A model generated the notes under the pieces. The model was not told the origin of the DNA. It ran no database searches and worked only from the letters and a program-made list of their open reading frames with translations. Below, one piece after another: positions 1 to 7,166 of a stretch of DNA of 14,586 nt. A program made the translations under genes and the position numbers. Source of the DNA: Clostridiales bacterium (GTDB taxonomy: Bacteria > Bacillota > Clostridia > Peptostreptococcales > Anaerovoracaceae); contig WRJV01000306.1 of the NCBI GenBank assembly GCA_009778415.1, positions 1-14,586 on the forward strand, in the 5' to 3' direction. Each line of letters starts with the position of its first letter. The stretch's first letter is position 1.

Positions 1-3000
1 TCGAACTGGAACGCGCTGTCGTTATCCGAATCCCAAATCACGTCGGCGGTAGTCAGCGGGTAGTCTTCGCCGTACTGGTCTATTGCCGATACGGTGAAGA
101 ACTCAGAGACGAGCCTGTTTTCGCCTTCGCGCAGGACAGCGTTTTCGTCAGCCAGCCCGATTGTAAGCTCTGCCGGAATTGGCGCCTGGCGCACTTCGAG
201 GTACACTACCAATGCAGAAGATGGCGTTCCGTCGCCACTGTCAGGAAGTGTTGCGCTTAATACAACCGTGCCGGTTCCGGCATATTCCACCGCGCCTTCT
301 GCGACGGTGAGCGTAGAGCCCGCAAGGGTTATGTCAGAGTCTGCCAAAGTGCCGGGAGCTATCAGAGACATCTCCCATACTAGGCTTGCAATTTCAGCCT
401 CAGTGATGGCATAGGCTTCGCCCCATTTGTCTTTGGCGGTAAGCGCAACTGCAAGCAGGTCATAAGGCATACCTTCTATTACATAATCGGACAGTTCAGA
501 CTGGAACAGTTCAAAGGCGAACGGCAGTGTCTTTACACTGAATGGCAATTCATTTGACTTGACGTCGCCGTATTCCAGCCGCACTTTTCCTTCACCCTGC
601 ACGTTTCCAGATATGACGCTCCCAGCTATGGATGCGTACAGATCGCCTTCTGTGACAACCCAAACCGCGTCAGCCGGTATAGCGATGCTTCTGTCGTACT
701 GGTCCAGTGCAGTCGCCGTCAGCCCGCTTAAATTGAACGTGTGGTTGTGGAAGTCGGGGTTGACGTTGAGTGCCGGGATGTCGCCTGCAATGGTTATGTC
801 CACCACCACTGCGGCGTCTTTCACAAGCAGGTCAAGCTCGTTTGACGCTACGCCGCCGGATTCTGCCCAGATGGCGTAGGCGCCGGGTTCAGTTACGACA
901 AGAGTACTGCTTGAAAGCTCCACGGCAGGGCCGCCGTCAATATTGTAGTACCATTTCAAGTCGCCGGCAGTTATGGCAAACGGTGCGCCGTACTGGTCGA
1001 GCGCACTAACGTCGAGCAAGCCCAAGTTGAATGTGTCGGTCCCGTCGTTCAGTATGTATTCGTCCAAAAGGCCGATTCCGTCTGAAATGAACAGGTCGTG
1101 CAGCACCCTAGCTGGGGCAACGTCCAATGTCAGCTTGTTTGACGCTACGCCGCCGGATTCTGCCCAGATTAGGTAGGTGCCTGGCTCTGCGACTGTGAGG
1201 GTGCTGCCGGGAAGCGCCACCGGGCCGTTGCCGTTGTCGTAGTACCAAACGATGTCGCTTGGGTCAAGGAGCCATGGCTCGTCGTACTGGTCCTGCGCGG
1301 CGACAGTCAGCCAACCCAGTTCGAATGTGTTAAAACCGTCGTCAAGAATGTAATCTGCAAGGACGGGCGGGTCAGTGTCGTCTGAGATGTCGATGCGGTT
1401 CAGCGCACGGGCCGCCAGCACTTTGACGGGCACCCAGTCGGACCATTTGTCACGGTAATATGCCCTGATCGCAAAATCTTCGCTTTCCGGGCTGACTGCG
1501 TCGAAAGACAGGTTGCTGCCGGTTATCGTCAAGCCGTCCAGGTATTGCTTTTGCCATGTCACAGGTGCGCTGATTTCCAAGTCGTTGCTGTCAAAGACAT
1601 GTATGCGTACACCGCTTGCGCTGTCCAGCAAGTTTACGCTGTCACCAACATAGCCTATTATGCGCCCTGTTGCCGAAATCCTGCCAGCAAAAGGCTTTAC
1701 GGAGACGTTTATCTCAACGTAAGCAGTGCTTGCTAGGTCGGCGTTCGTCGCGAATTTTGGCGCTCCGAGGGGGATTTCGTGCGCGGTGTACCTGTTTTCG
1801 TCAATTACGTACTTCAAATACACCTTGCCTTCCTCATCGCCCGCAGTAAGCGTGGTCCTGCCAGTCAGCGGGTTTGTTTCCAGCGACGCGACATCAGAGT
1901 TGCCGCCCACCAGTTCCCAATGGCCGAATTGCTTGCTGAACCCGAAATATGGGACCATTGAGCCGTTGAAGCCGTCAACGTCGAGCCCGTTGACCTCCAG
2001 CACATCGCCTTCGATCATGCTGTACTCGGTTGCCACCCCTTCTTTGAGCTTTATGTTTTTAAGAGGGTAGAGGGGCAAGATGCTGTTTATTTTGGTGCTC
2101 ATGCTTCTGGACATATAAGTCAAAACACCGCCGGCAGAAGACATAGGCACATGCTTGCCCAGCCAGTTGGCAAGCGTTTCCTTGCTTACCATGGTGCTGA
2201 ACGTGACGCTGAGCGCATTGAATGTTGAGTTTGAATCAGGGGCCGGTGGCGGGTCGGGGATCGCATCGGCAGTGAGCACGTAGTAGAACTTGACTACGTT
2301 TTCCGCTGGGTTGTCGTAAAAGTACACAACTTTAGTGCTTCCAACGTCGGGGAAGTCGTTGTCTACAGGTTCAAGCCCTGCGCCTACCCGTTCGTACACG
2401 TCCCCTGTCACCAGCGTATAGTTTGCCAAGGCGCCGATGCTGGCCGGCGCACCCACTTGGTTGTCGTACCTCGCCACGCCGTCGGTCCTGGTGTCGGCGT
2501 AAAGCTGTTCAAGCGGCGACTTTTGGACGTAGACAAGGATGTCGTTGCCGTCCGCGTCCACGCCGGTTTTCACTGGTTCGACGGTGTAGCATTCCCTCGA
2601 ATAATCGACGTTCAGCCTTTCTGGCTGCACATTGCCGATTATGCTGCCCCAGTTCAGCTTGTTTACGGTTATTGCTGTGGTGCCGGCTGTGCGGCTCTTT
2701 CCCCAGCCGTACGTGGAGCCGTTTGTTTCGTCATAGCCATCGACCTTGCTGAAAGTTACGGCACGGTCGTAAAACTCCGACTGCGCGTCACCGGTGCTGT
2801 TCCCGAAGATGGTGCAGAAATGCTTTTGCCAGTAGCCGGCGGTGCTGAACGACCTTGTAGCTATGTTGTCGTCATAGCAGCAGCCGGAGAGGGAGAAAAT
2901 CGCTACCTTATAGGTGAGCGCGATAGGGCAGTCGTAGCGCAGCGTCACCTTGACCGTGCCGTCGGCCGAATCAATGGCGGCTGCTGAATGCGCCGGCAGG

Positions 3001-4169
3001 TTGAGGCTCGCGGAGACCGTGTTGGTGGTCTCCTGCTTGACCGTCTTTGTCTCAGTCCATGCAGTGGAAAACGCTTGCTCGGCAGAGAATTCCAGCTTAA
3101 TTGTCTGTTCGATTTCAGCGAGGAGCGGCACTGTTGCTTTGAACTTGGTCTCAGAGCCGATCGTTTCCCTAAATGTGTACGTTTCTGTTGTCGTCATGCT
3201 GTTGGCAATTTCGGTGCTGTTGCTCTGGGAAAACTGCATGCCAACGTCGGAGGGCACGGAGGCGCCGTTTTCGTAATAGCTGAGCACCCCGGAAGTGTTG
3301 CCGATTTCTTCATAAGTGACGCCGGGCTCCATGTTGTCTGCAGCGTCCCTCACGGAATCATAGCCCTCTGCCGCCGTTATGTATTGAAGCCCGTTGTCGG
3401 CGATGACGGACATCTGGAAATCGTAAAAAGCGAGCCCGAATGAGTTGTAGTAAAACCATGAGGCAGGATTTCCTCTTTTGTCGACTCCCGTCACCATGGA
3501 ATACAGCACGTCGCCCTTGTAGTCCACGTCGAGCATTTTAAGCCCGTTGCCGCTGTCAGTGGCAGAAAGCACGCTGTCGCCGCTTGTTTTGCGCCCGATG
3601 CCGGTGGATATGGAGTTCGCCATCCTTTGCCTCAGATCCTTCAGCGAATTGGCGTACGCAAGGCCAGTCCACCTGGTGTTGTCGTCGCTGTCGCCTCCTG
3701 TGTTCCATCTTGCGCCAGAGTTGATGTTCGAGAGGTCTTGGACGAGGTCCGCGTAGCCGCCGTCGGTGGAGCCGCCGCGCCTGCCGAAAGCTTGCTCAAA
3801 GCTGCCGCCGTAGCCGGGGTTGATGTAAGAAGTGTAAGAACTGTTGTCAGCGAATATGCGGTAAGCGAGTTGAGACCAGTAATCCAAGGCTGTCGCGCCG
3901 CCGCCATTGGGCGAGTTGTCGGGTTTTGTAAGGATGTCCTTTAAGAACTGAAAGCTGTTGTTTGGAGGTGTTCTGCCGTCTGGGTTGCCGTCGTAGATGT
4001 CAAAATAGGTTTTGTCGTCGATAACGATTGATTTGATGCCGGTGCGGTGGTTTGTGCTGGGGTCGTCGTTCAGGTACCTGAACTCAAAAGCGCTGGCGCC
4101 ATAAACGTTGGACGGCAGCAAGCACAGCACCATGCACAACATCATGGCTCGAAGCATTAATTTTTTCAA
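1..4169 (-). CDS. Giant secreted/surface protein with aerolysin-like segment and tandem Ig-like modules (partial, C-terminus outside window)
   Basis: The reading frame is open from position 4169 to the left edge, giving at least 1389 codons with no stop. I chose a TTG start at 4167-4169 because an AGGAG ribosome site lies about 10 nt upstream and the product then begins with a classical Sec signal peptide: MKKLMLRAMM, a hydrophobic core, and cleavage near residue 24. An ATG four codons later (4155-4157) is the alternative. Order of regions: a novel Gly/Asn/Asp-rich N-terminal part (residues ~25-285), an aerolysin/ETX-MTX2-like Ser/Thr-rich stretch (~290-430), a possible MucBP-like segment ending NVVKFYYV (~550-630), a Pro-rich linker (PDPPPAPDS), and then several bacterial Ig-like modules, each carrying a DQYG-type motif. 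The C-terminal anchor, if any, lies beyond the window. It acts outside the cell, probably in adhesion or interaction with other cells. The export and Ig-like calls are firm; the biological role is inference. Confidence 0.9.
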   Translation of the reverse strand, partial: MKKLMLRAMMLCMVLCLLPSNVYGASAFEFRYLNDDPSTNHRTGIKSIVIDDKTYFDIYDGNPDGRTPPNNSFQFLKDILTKPDNSPNGGGATALDYWSQLAYRIFADNSSYTSYINPGYGGSFEQAFGRRGGSTDGGYADLVQDLSNINSGARWNTGGDSDDNTRWTGLAYANSLKDLRQRMANSISTGIGRKTSGDSVLSATDSGNGLKMLDVDYKGDVLYSMVTGVDKRGNPASWFYYNSFGLAFYDFQMSVIADNGLQYITAAEGYDSVRDAADNMEPGVTYEEIGNTSGVLSYYENGASVPSDVGMQFSQSNSTEIANSMTTTETYTFRETIGSETKFKATVPLLAEIEQTIKLEFSAEQAFSTAWTETKTVKQETTNTVSASLNLPAHSAAAIDSADGTVKVTLRYDCPIALTYKVAIFSLSGCCYDDNIATRSFSTAGYWQKHFCTIFGNSTGDAQSEFYDRAVTFSKVDGYDETNGSTYGWGKSRTAGTTAITVNKLNWGSIIGNVQPERLNVDYSRECYTVEPVKTGVDADGNDILVYVQKSPLEQLYADTRTDGVARYDNQVGAPASIGALANYTLVTGDVYERVGAGLEPVDNDFPDVGSTKVVYFYDNPAENVVKFYYVLTADAIPDPPPAPDSNSTFNALSVTFSTMVSKETLANWLGKHVPMSSAGGVLTYMSRSMSTKINSILPLYPLKNIKLKEGVATEYSMIEGDVLEVNGLDVDGFNGSMVPYFGFSKQFGHWELVGGNSDVASLETNPLTGRTTLTAGDEEGKVYLKYVIDENRYTAHEIPLGAPKFATNADLASTAYVEINVSVKPFAGRISATGRIIGYVGDSVNLLDSASGVRIHVFDSNDLEISAPVTWQKQYLDGLTITGSNLSFDAVSPESEDFAIRAYYRDKWSDWVPVKVLAARALNRIDISDDTDPPVLADYILDDGFNTFELGWLTVAAQDQYDEPWLLDPSDIVWYYDNGNGPVALPGSTLTVAEPGTYLIWAESGGVASNKLTLDVAPARVLHDLFISDGIGLLDEYILNDGTDTFNLGLLDVSALDQYGAPFAITAGDLKWYYNIDGGPAVELSSSTLVVTEPGAYAIWAESGGVASNELDLLVKDAAVVVDITIAGDIPALNVNPDFHNHTFNLSGLTATALDQYDRSIAIPADAVWVVTEGDLYASIAGSVISGNVQGEGKVRLEYGDVKSNELPFSVKTLPFAFELFQSELSDYVIEGMPYDLLAVALTAKDKWGEAYAITEAEIASLVWEMSLIAPGTLADSDITLAGSTLTVAEGAVEYAGTGTVVLSATLPDSGDGTPSSALVVYLEVRQAPIPAELTIGLADENAVLREGENRLVSEFFTVSAIDQYGEDYPLTTADVIWDSDNDSAFQF
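841..872 (-). repeat. 32-bp direct repeat, copy 1 (Ig-like module)
   Basis: This 32-bp stretch is identical to 1138-1169, 297 bp away. On the coding strand it encodes the core of WAESGGVASN, present in both neighbouring Ig-like modules. Identity at the DNA level, including third codon positions, while flanking sequence has diverged, suggests recent duplication or gene conversion between modules. Confidence 0.9.
1138..1169 (-). repeat. 32-bp direct repeat, copy 2 (Ig-like module)
   Basis: Second copy of the sequence at 841-872, exactly one module away (297 bp, 99 codons). It encodes the same WAESGGVASN segment of the adjacent Ig-like module. Confidence 0.9.
2881..3315 (-). other. Aerolysin/ETX-MTX2-like pore-forming segment within the surface protein
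   Basis: Residues ~286-430 of the surface protein show the pattern typical of the Clostridium epsilon-toxin/MTX2 branch of aerolysin-like toxins. A Ser/Thr-rich strand (SNSTEIANSMTTTETYTF) is followed by a compact segment, KATVPLLAEIEQTIKLEFSA, which resembles the toxin motif before the membrane-inserting hairpin. A second Thr-rich alternating strand comes next (TETKTVKQETTNTVSASL), then LPAHSAAAI, which matches the family's conserved VPPxT-type turn, and then a beta strand running into LTYKVAIF. The similarity is from pattern recognition by eye. A generic beta-rich adhesin segment is the alternative. Confidence 0.62.
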
Positions 4170-4269
4170 CTTTTATCCACTCCTTTCAAATAGTGCAGTT
4201 AATTGAAAAATCCAGTTTAAAATAAAATCATTAAAACAATTGAAAAAACTGCAAATTGCCTGAAATTTA

Positions 4270-4298
4270 ATTATAGATAAAAGTATTACAGTTGTCAA
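4270..4298 (-). promoter_or_regulatory. Consensus sigma-A promoter of the surface-protein gene
   Basis: Read on the minus strand, a perfect -35 TTGACA (4293-4298) and a perfect -10 TATAAT (4270-4275) are separated by exactly 17 nt. Transcription would start near 4263, giving a leader of about 94 nt before the TTG start at 4169. The leader is very AT-rich and holds weakly complementary GCAGTT/AACTGC segments. A full-consensus promoter predicts strong transcription unless a repressor or a leader mechanism limits it. Confidence 0.85.
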
Positions 4299-4315
4299 GA
4301 TTATCACCAGAAAAA

Positions 4316-4333
4316 GTTAAATAAAAATTTAAC
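4316..4333. promoter_or_regulatory. Perfect 18-bp palindrome upstream of the surface-protein promoter
   Basis: GTTAAAT-AAAA-ATTTAAC is a perfect 7-bp dyad around a 4-bp centre, lying about 17 bp upstream of the -35 box. This is a plausible operator position. The sequence is AT-rich, as is the whole intergenic region, so chance is a real alternative. Confidence 0.4.
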
Positions 4334-4360
4334 TTGTAGATTAATTTGTATAATGTGGTT

Positions 4361-4389
4361 AAAAAATGACGCAGGCGGCAGTCTGCGCC
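4361..4389 (-). terminator. Rho-independent terminator of the regulator-corrinoid operon
   Basis: Read on the minus strand, GGCGCAG pairs with CTGCGTC (7 bp with one G-U) around an 8-nt loop, followed by ATTTTTT. It begins about 30 nt after the TAA stop of the corrinoid gene at 4419, separating that operon from the promoter of the surface-protein gene. Confidence 0.8.
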
Positions 4390-4418
4390 AGAATAAAGAA
4401 CAAAAAAACAGTATAGCG

Positions 4419-5090
4419 TTAGCCATACTTTTTCGACAGATGGGCTATCACTGCTTTTGCGGCTTCAACGGCGTCCTCGCAGTAAACGTCAGCGCCTATC
4501 CGCGATGCCCACCTCTGCGTACAGGTTGCGCCGCCAACCATGGTCAGGTATTTGCTGCGGATGCCGGCTTTGCGCAGCTCGTCCTCGAGTTTTTTCTGCT
4601 CGCGCAGCGTTGAGGTCAAGAGGGCGCTGGTCCCTATTATGTCCACCCTGTTTTCCTCGGCTTTTGCGATGATGTACTCGACCGGAACGTCGCAGCCAAG
4701 GTCTATCACTTCGATGCCGTGCGTGATAATGGTGTAGGCGACAAGGCCTTTCCCAATATTGTGTACGTCCCCGCTGACCGTGGCCAGGAGCACCTTGCCT
4801 TCGGCTTTTTTCAAGCCGGCTTCAGCGTGGTTTTCAATCATTTCAACTGCTTTTCTTGTGACATCTGTTGAAAAAAGCAGTTCCGGCAGGCTGATGTCCC
4901 CCTTTTCAAACATGTCCCCGACCTCTTGGTGACCTTTCCCAAACCCCTCCTTAAGCAGGGCGAGGAGATCTCCCCCCTGTGCCGCAACCTCGTTGATCAG
5001 ATTGAAGGCTTGCTCCTCGTTTGCGTAAACCACTGCATCACGGGCTATTTTATATAGTTCCGGCTTGCTTGCGACTCGGCCCCCGTTCAT
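4419..5090 (-). CDS. Methyltransferase corrinoid protein, MtbC/MttC-type
   Basis: This 223-residue protein belongs to the small cobalamin-binding methyl carriers of methylamine and methanol metabolism. An N-terminal helical cap (~10-95) precedes a Rossmann-like B12 domain with the signature GDVHNIGKG, whose H110 is the predicted lower axial cobalt ligand. GTSALLTS and MVGGA follow. The C-terminal RIGADVYCEDA block is close to the RIGADYYCEDA of the plus-strand mtbC in this window, so it is nearest to the dimethylamine subfamily. Its ATG overlaps the TGA stop of the upstream regulator gene (ATGA), with AGGAAAG as ribosome site, so the two are translationally coupled. No methyltransferase partner lies beside it. 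It could be a spare methyl carrier, a carrier for monomethylamine, or part of signal sensing. Confidence 0.9.
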   Translation of the reverse strand: MNGGRVASKPELYKIARDAVVYANEEQAFNLINEVAAQGGDLLALLKEGFGKGHQEVGDMFEKGDISLPELLFSTDVTRKAVEMIENHAEAGLKKAEGKVLLATVSGDVHNIGKGLVAYTIITHGIEVIDLGCDVPVEYIIAKAEENRVDIIGTSALLTSTLREQKKLEDELRKAGIRSKYLTMVGGATCTQRWASRIGADVYCEDAVEAAKAVIAHLSKKYG

Positions 5091-6310
5091 AGCGACGCTT
5101 TCCTGTACTCTTTCGGGGTTACGCCGTTGATCTTTTTGAAGACCTTGGAGAAATAGCTCTGGTCTTCGAAGCCTGACTGGACAGCGATGTCGAGAAGGCT
5201 TAAATTGCCCTCCGAGAGCAGCTCGCGGCTTCTTCCAATCCTTACTTGATTCAAATAATCTGTTATCGTAAACCCCATTTCTTGCTTAAACAGCATCGAA
5301 AGGTAGGACGGGCTGGTATGGAGGGTGCTCGCGATGTCTTTTAGTGAAATCCTGTCTTTGTAGCTTTCAAGGATATAGCTTACAGCCTTTGCGATGATCT
5401 GGGAGTTGCCTGAATACGCGCCATGCCTGAACGCCCGAGCCGCCTGCTCGATAAAATTGGACGCTTGTGCTGACAGTTCAGAGATGCTGTCTGCCTCGCC
5501 GACTGCGTCCATGTAGGCATAGTACGGCTCTGTCTCTTCACGGCTGAGGCCTGCTTTTTCGGCGGACAGCCTGAGCAAAACGCTGCAGAGGTTGAGGATT
5601 TTTATGCGTATCGACGACAAGTCGCCGGCTTCGATCACTGAAACTTCGCCTAGAAAGGCGCGAAAAACAGCTAGGCTGTCAGCAACGTCGCCGTTTTTGA
5701 CGCTTTGGAGGAGCTTCGCTTCGATTTCGTACGGGTAAGCCGCTGCCTTGTTCTCCTTTTTGTATTTCTGTAGGTTTTCTGCGATTTTCTGCATTTCATG
5801 GTAGTGCTTGTTGATCTTCAAATAGTCCTCGTTGGGGGTGAGCGAACCGAGGATGCAGTTTTCAAAGAGGGTGGCAAGGGTAGAAACTTCTTTTGGCCCG
5901 AATGCTTTCATGTTTTTAAGGAGCATGACAGTTTTTAGGCAGGAGTCAAAGCCAAACCCGTTGATTGCGGCGATGTTCGACAAGATGCTTTCCTTGAGTT
6001 CACCCATTAGGATGGGGCCGGCAATCAGGCAGCCCGTCACTTTCCTGCCTACGATAAGGGAGAAAGCTATGTTTGCAAGGCCTGCCCTGCATAAAAAGAT
6101 ATAAGGCCCTCCAAGCTGCGCTGCCATCTTCGCAGATGACTGCAAATTGCCAAAGCACACGCTGCCCGGCTTGCCGTACACTTCAAAATGGCTGCACAGC
6201 TTGCTGCCTTCGCAGCATTCCCAGAGGATTGCGCCTTTCACGTCCAGGCAGGTGACGGGGATGTTTGCCGCTTCAGCAAAAGACGAAGCTGCTTCTTTGA
6301 TTCTATCCAT
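5087..6310 (-). CDS. PocR-type sensor/AraC-family transcriptional regulator
   Basis: A 407-residue cytoplasmic transcription factor. Residues ~1-160 fit the PocR sensory domain: a Cys-rich N-terminus (C21, C32, C33, C39, C52, C74) with FLCRAGLANIAF followed by the glycine-rich GCLIAGPILMG. Residues ~160-300 are helical and of unknown role. Residues ~321-407 are a full AraC DNA-binding domain with two helix-turn-helix units (ISLKDIASTLHTSPSYLSML and LLDIAVQSGFEDQSYFSKVF) and the typical ending GVTPKEYRK. I chose the ATG at 6308-6310 because GGAGG lies just upstream; an ATG at 6329-6331 lacks a ribosome site. It is divergent from the methylamine operon and coupled to a corrinoid gene, so it probably activates the operon in response to methylamines or corrinoid state. 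The ligand is inference. Confidence 0.88.
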   Translation of the reverse strand: MDRIKEAASSFAEAANIPVTCLDVKGAILWECCEGSKLCSHFEVYGKPGSVCFGNLQSSAKMAAQLGGPYIFLCRAGLANIAFSLIVGRKVTGCLIAGPILMGELKESILSNIAAINGFGFDSCLKTVMLLKNMKAFGPKEVSTLATLFENCILGSLTPNEDYLKINKHYHEMQKIAENLQKYKKENKAAAYPYEIEAKLLQSVKNGDVADSLAVFRAFLGEVSVIEAGDLSSIRIKILNLCSVLLRLSAEKAGLSREETEPYYAYMDAVGEADSISELSAQASNFIEQAARAFRHGAYSGNSQIIAKAVSYILESYKDRISLKDIASTLHTSPSYLSMLFKQEMGFTITDYLNQVRIGRSRELLSEGNLSLLDIAVQSGFEDQSYFSKVFKKINGVTPKEYRKASL

Positions 6311-6358
6311 GACGCCTCCGCATAAAATCATTATAAAAACCAGTAAATATTTTATAAT

Positions 6359-6387
6359 ATTTTACTATGTTTGCATAGCAATTGCAA
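6359..6387 (-). promoter_or_regulatory. Candidate promoter of the regulator-corrinoid operon
   Basis: On the minus strand, TTGCAA (6382-6387) and TAAAAT (6359-6364) are 17 nt apart. Transcription would start near 6352, about 40 nt before the regulator's ATG. The -35 box overlaps the TTGC repeats listed separately, which would permit autoregulation. Confidence 0.5.
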
Positions 6388-6393
6388 GGGCAA
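6370..6393. promoter_or_regulatory. TTGC/GCAA repeat cluster, candidate operator
   Basis: Two adjacent related units, TTGCATAGCAA (6371-6381) and TTGCAAGGGCAA (6382-6393), each begin TTGCA and end GCAA, with the palindrome GCAATTGC at their junction (6378-6385). The cluster sits between the divergent genes, about 70 bp upstream of the operon's -10 box. That suits binding by the adjacent AraC-family activator. No binding data exist, so the assignment is inference. Confidence 0.45.
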
Positions 6394-6461
6394 ATCAAAA
6401 GACAATAAAATTTTACCAATACAGCGAAAGGCTATGATATCTTATTTGCCTTGATATCGAT

Positions 6462-6467
6462 TATAAT
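6462..6467 (+). promoter_or_regulatory. -10 element of the methylamine operon promoter
   Basis: A perfect TATAAT lies about 35 nt before the mtbC start. No good -35 box is found 16-18 nt upstream (the sequence there is ATCTTA). A strong -10 without a -35 is what an activator-dependent promoter looks like, consistent with control by the divergent AraC-type protein. Confidence 0.5.
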
Positions 6468-6501
6468 AATTTTGAGAAATTACTGACAGAAGGAGGTAAA
6501 C

Positions 6502-7149
6502 ATGTCGAAAGAGAAATTGTTTAAGGAAGCGTTTGACGCCATAGTGGAATGCGAGGAAGAAAAGGCGCTTGGCGTTGTGAAAGAGGCGCTGGCAGAGGGC
6601 GTCGACCTGGTGGAGCTTCTGACCGAGGGGTTCGGCGCGGGGATAAAGCATATCGGCGACCAGTTTGGGTGCGGCGAGGTTTTTCTGCCTGAACTGATTT
6701 ATGCGTCCGAGGTGATGAAAACAGTGAGCACCGAGATTGAAAGCAACATGGAAGGCGGCGGAGCTGCGCCAAAGGGGCTCATGGTCATAGGCACAGTGGC
6801 CGGAGACGTGCATGACATCGGAAAGGGCATAGTTGCGTCCCTGGTTAAGTCAAACGGCGTCGACGTTTTCGACCTTGGGCGGGAAGTCCCTGCTGAAGAG
6901 TTCATCAAGAAGGCCAAGGAGCTTGGCGCAGACTTCATAGGCAGCAGTGCGCTTCTGACGACCACCATGACGGAGCAGAAGAAAATCGAAGAGCTCATAG
7001 CGAAGGAAGGGCTCAAAGGCAAGGTCAAGACGCTGGTGGGAGGTGCGCCGGTCACGAAGCGGTGGGCAGACAGGATCGGAGCGGACTACTACTGCGAAGA
7101 CGCCAGCGAGGCCGTCAACGTGGTTTTGGGCAACGCCCAGACAAAATAA
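6502..7149 (+). CDS. mtbC: Dimethylamine corrinoid protein MtbC
   Basis: A 215-residue methyl carrier that accepts the methyl group taken from dimethylamine by MtbB and hands it to a second methyltransferase. An N-terminal helical cap (~1-90) precedes the B12-binding domain with GDVHDIGKG (H104 is the predicted cobalt ligand), then GSSALLTTTM and LVGGAPVTKRWADRIGAD. Length and motifs are normal for the family. The start is supported by AAGGAGGT at 6490-6497. It is the first gene of the operon, and mtbB begins 17 nt after its stop. Direct adjacency to mtbB is the main reason to call it MtbC rather than MttC or MtmC; the three subfamilies are hard to separate by eye. Confidence 0.9.
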   Translation: MSKEKLFKEAFDAIVECEEEKALGVVKEALAEGVDLVELLTEGFGAGIKHIGDQFGCGEVFLPELIYASEVMKTVSTEIESNMEGGGAAPKGLMVIGTVAGDVHDIGKGIVASLVKSNGVDVFDLGREVPAEEFIKKAKELGADFIGSSALLTTTMTEQKKIEELIAKEGLKGKVKTLVGGAPVTKRWADRIGADYYCEDASEAVNVVLGNAQTK

Positions 7150-7166
7150 CTGAAAGGAAGTGAATT

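Larger units (their letters stand above)
69..1292 (-). repeat. Tandem Ig-like modules with DQYG/DQYD/DKWG motif
   Basis: Inside the surface protein the motif recurs at 1281-1292 (DQYD), 987-998 (DQYG), 693-704 (DQYD), 420-431 (DKWG) and 69-80 (DQYG). Spacing is 294, 294, 273 and 351 nt, about 91-117 residues, which is the size of a bacterial Ig-like (Big-type) fold. Each motif is preceded by a strand such as LTVAAQ or LDVSAL and followed by a W-containing strand (IVWYYD, LKWYYN). The array continues past the left edge. Such modules usually form a stalk holding an active domain away from the cell. Confidence 0.85.

Noticed and set aside
2457..2987. A 176-codon plus-strand frame, with others between 94 and 3944.
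   Set aside because: All lie opposite the continuous signal-peptide-bearing minus-strand gene, overlap one another and show no domains.
6311..6501. A cobalamin riboswitch or tRNA-Pyl gene in the divergent intergenic region.
   Set aside because: The region is short and AT-rich, and I saw neither a B12-box-like motif nor a tRNA cloverleaf.
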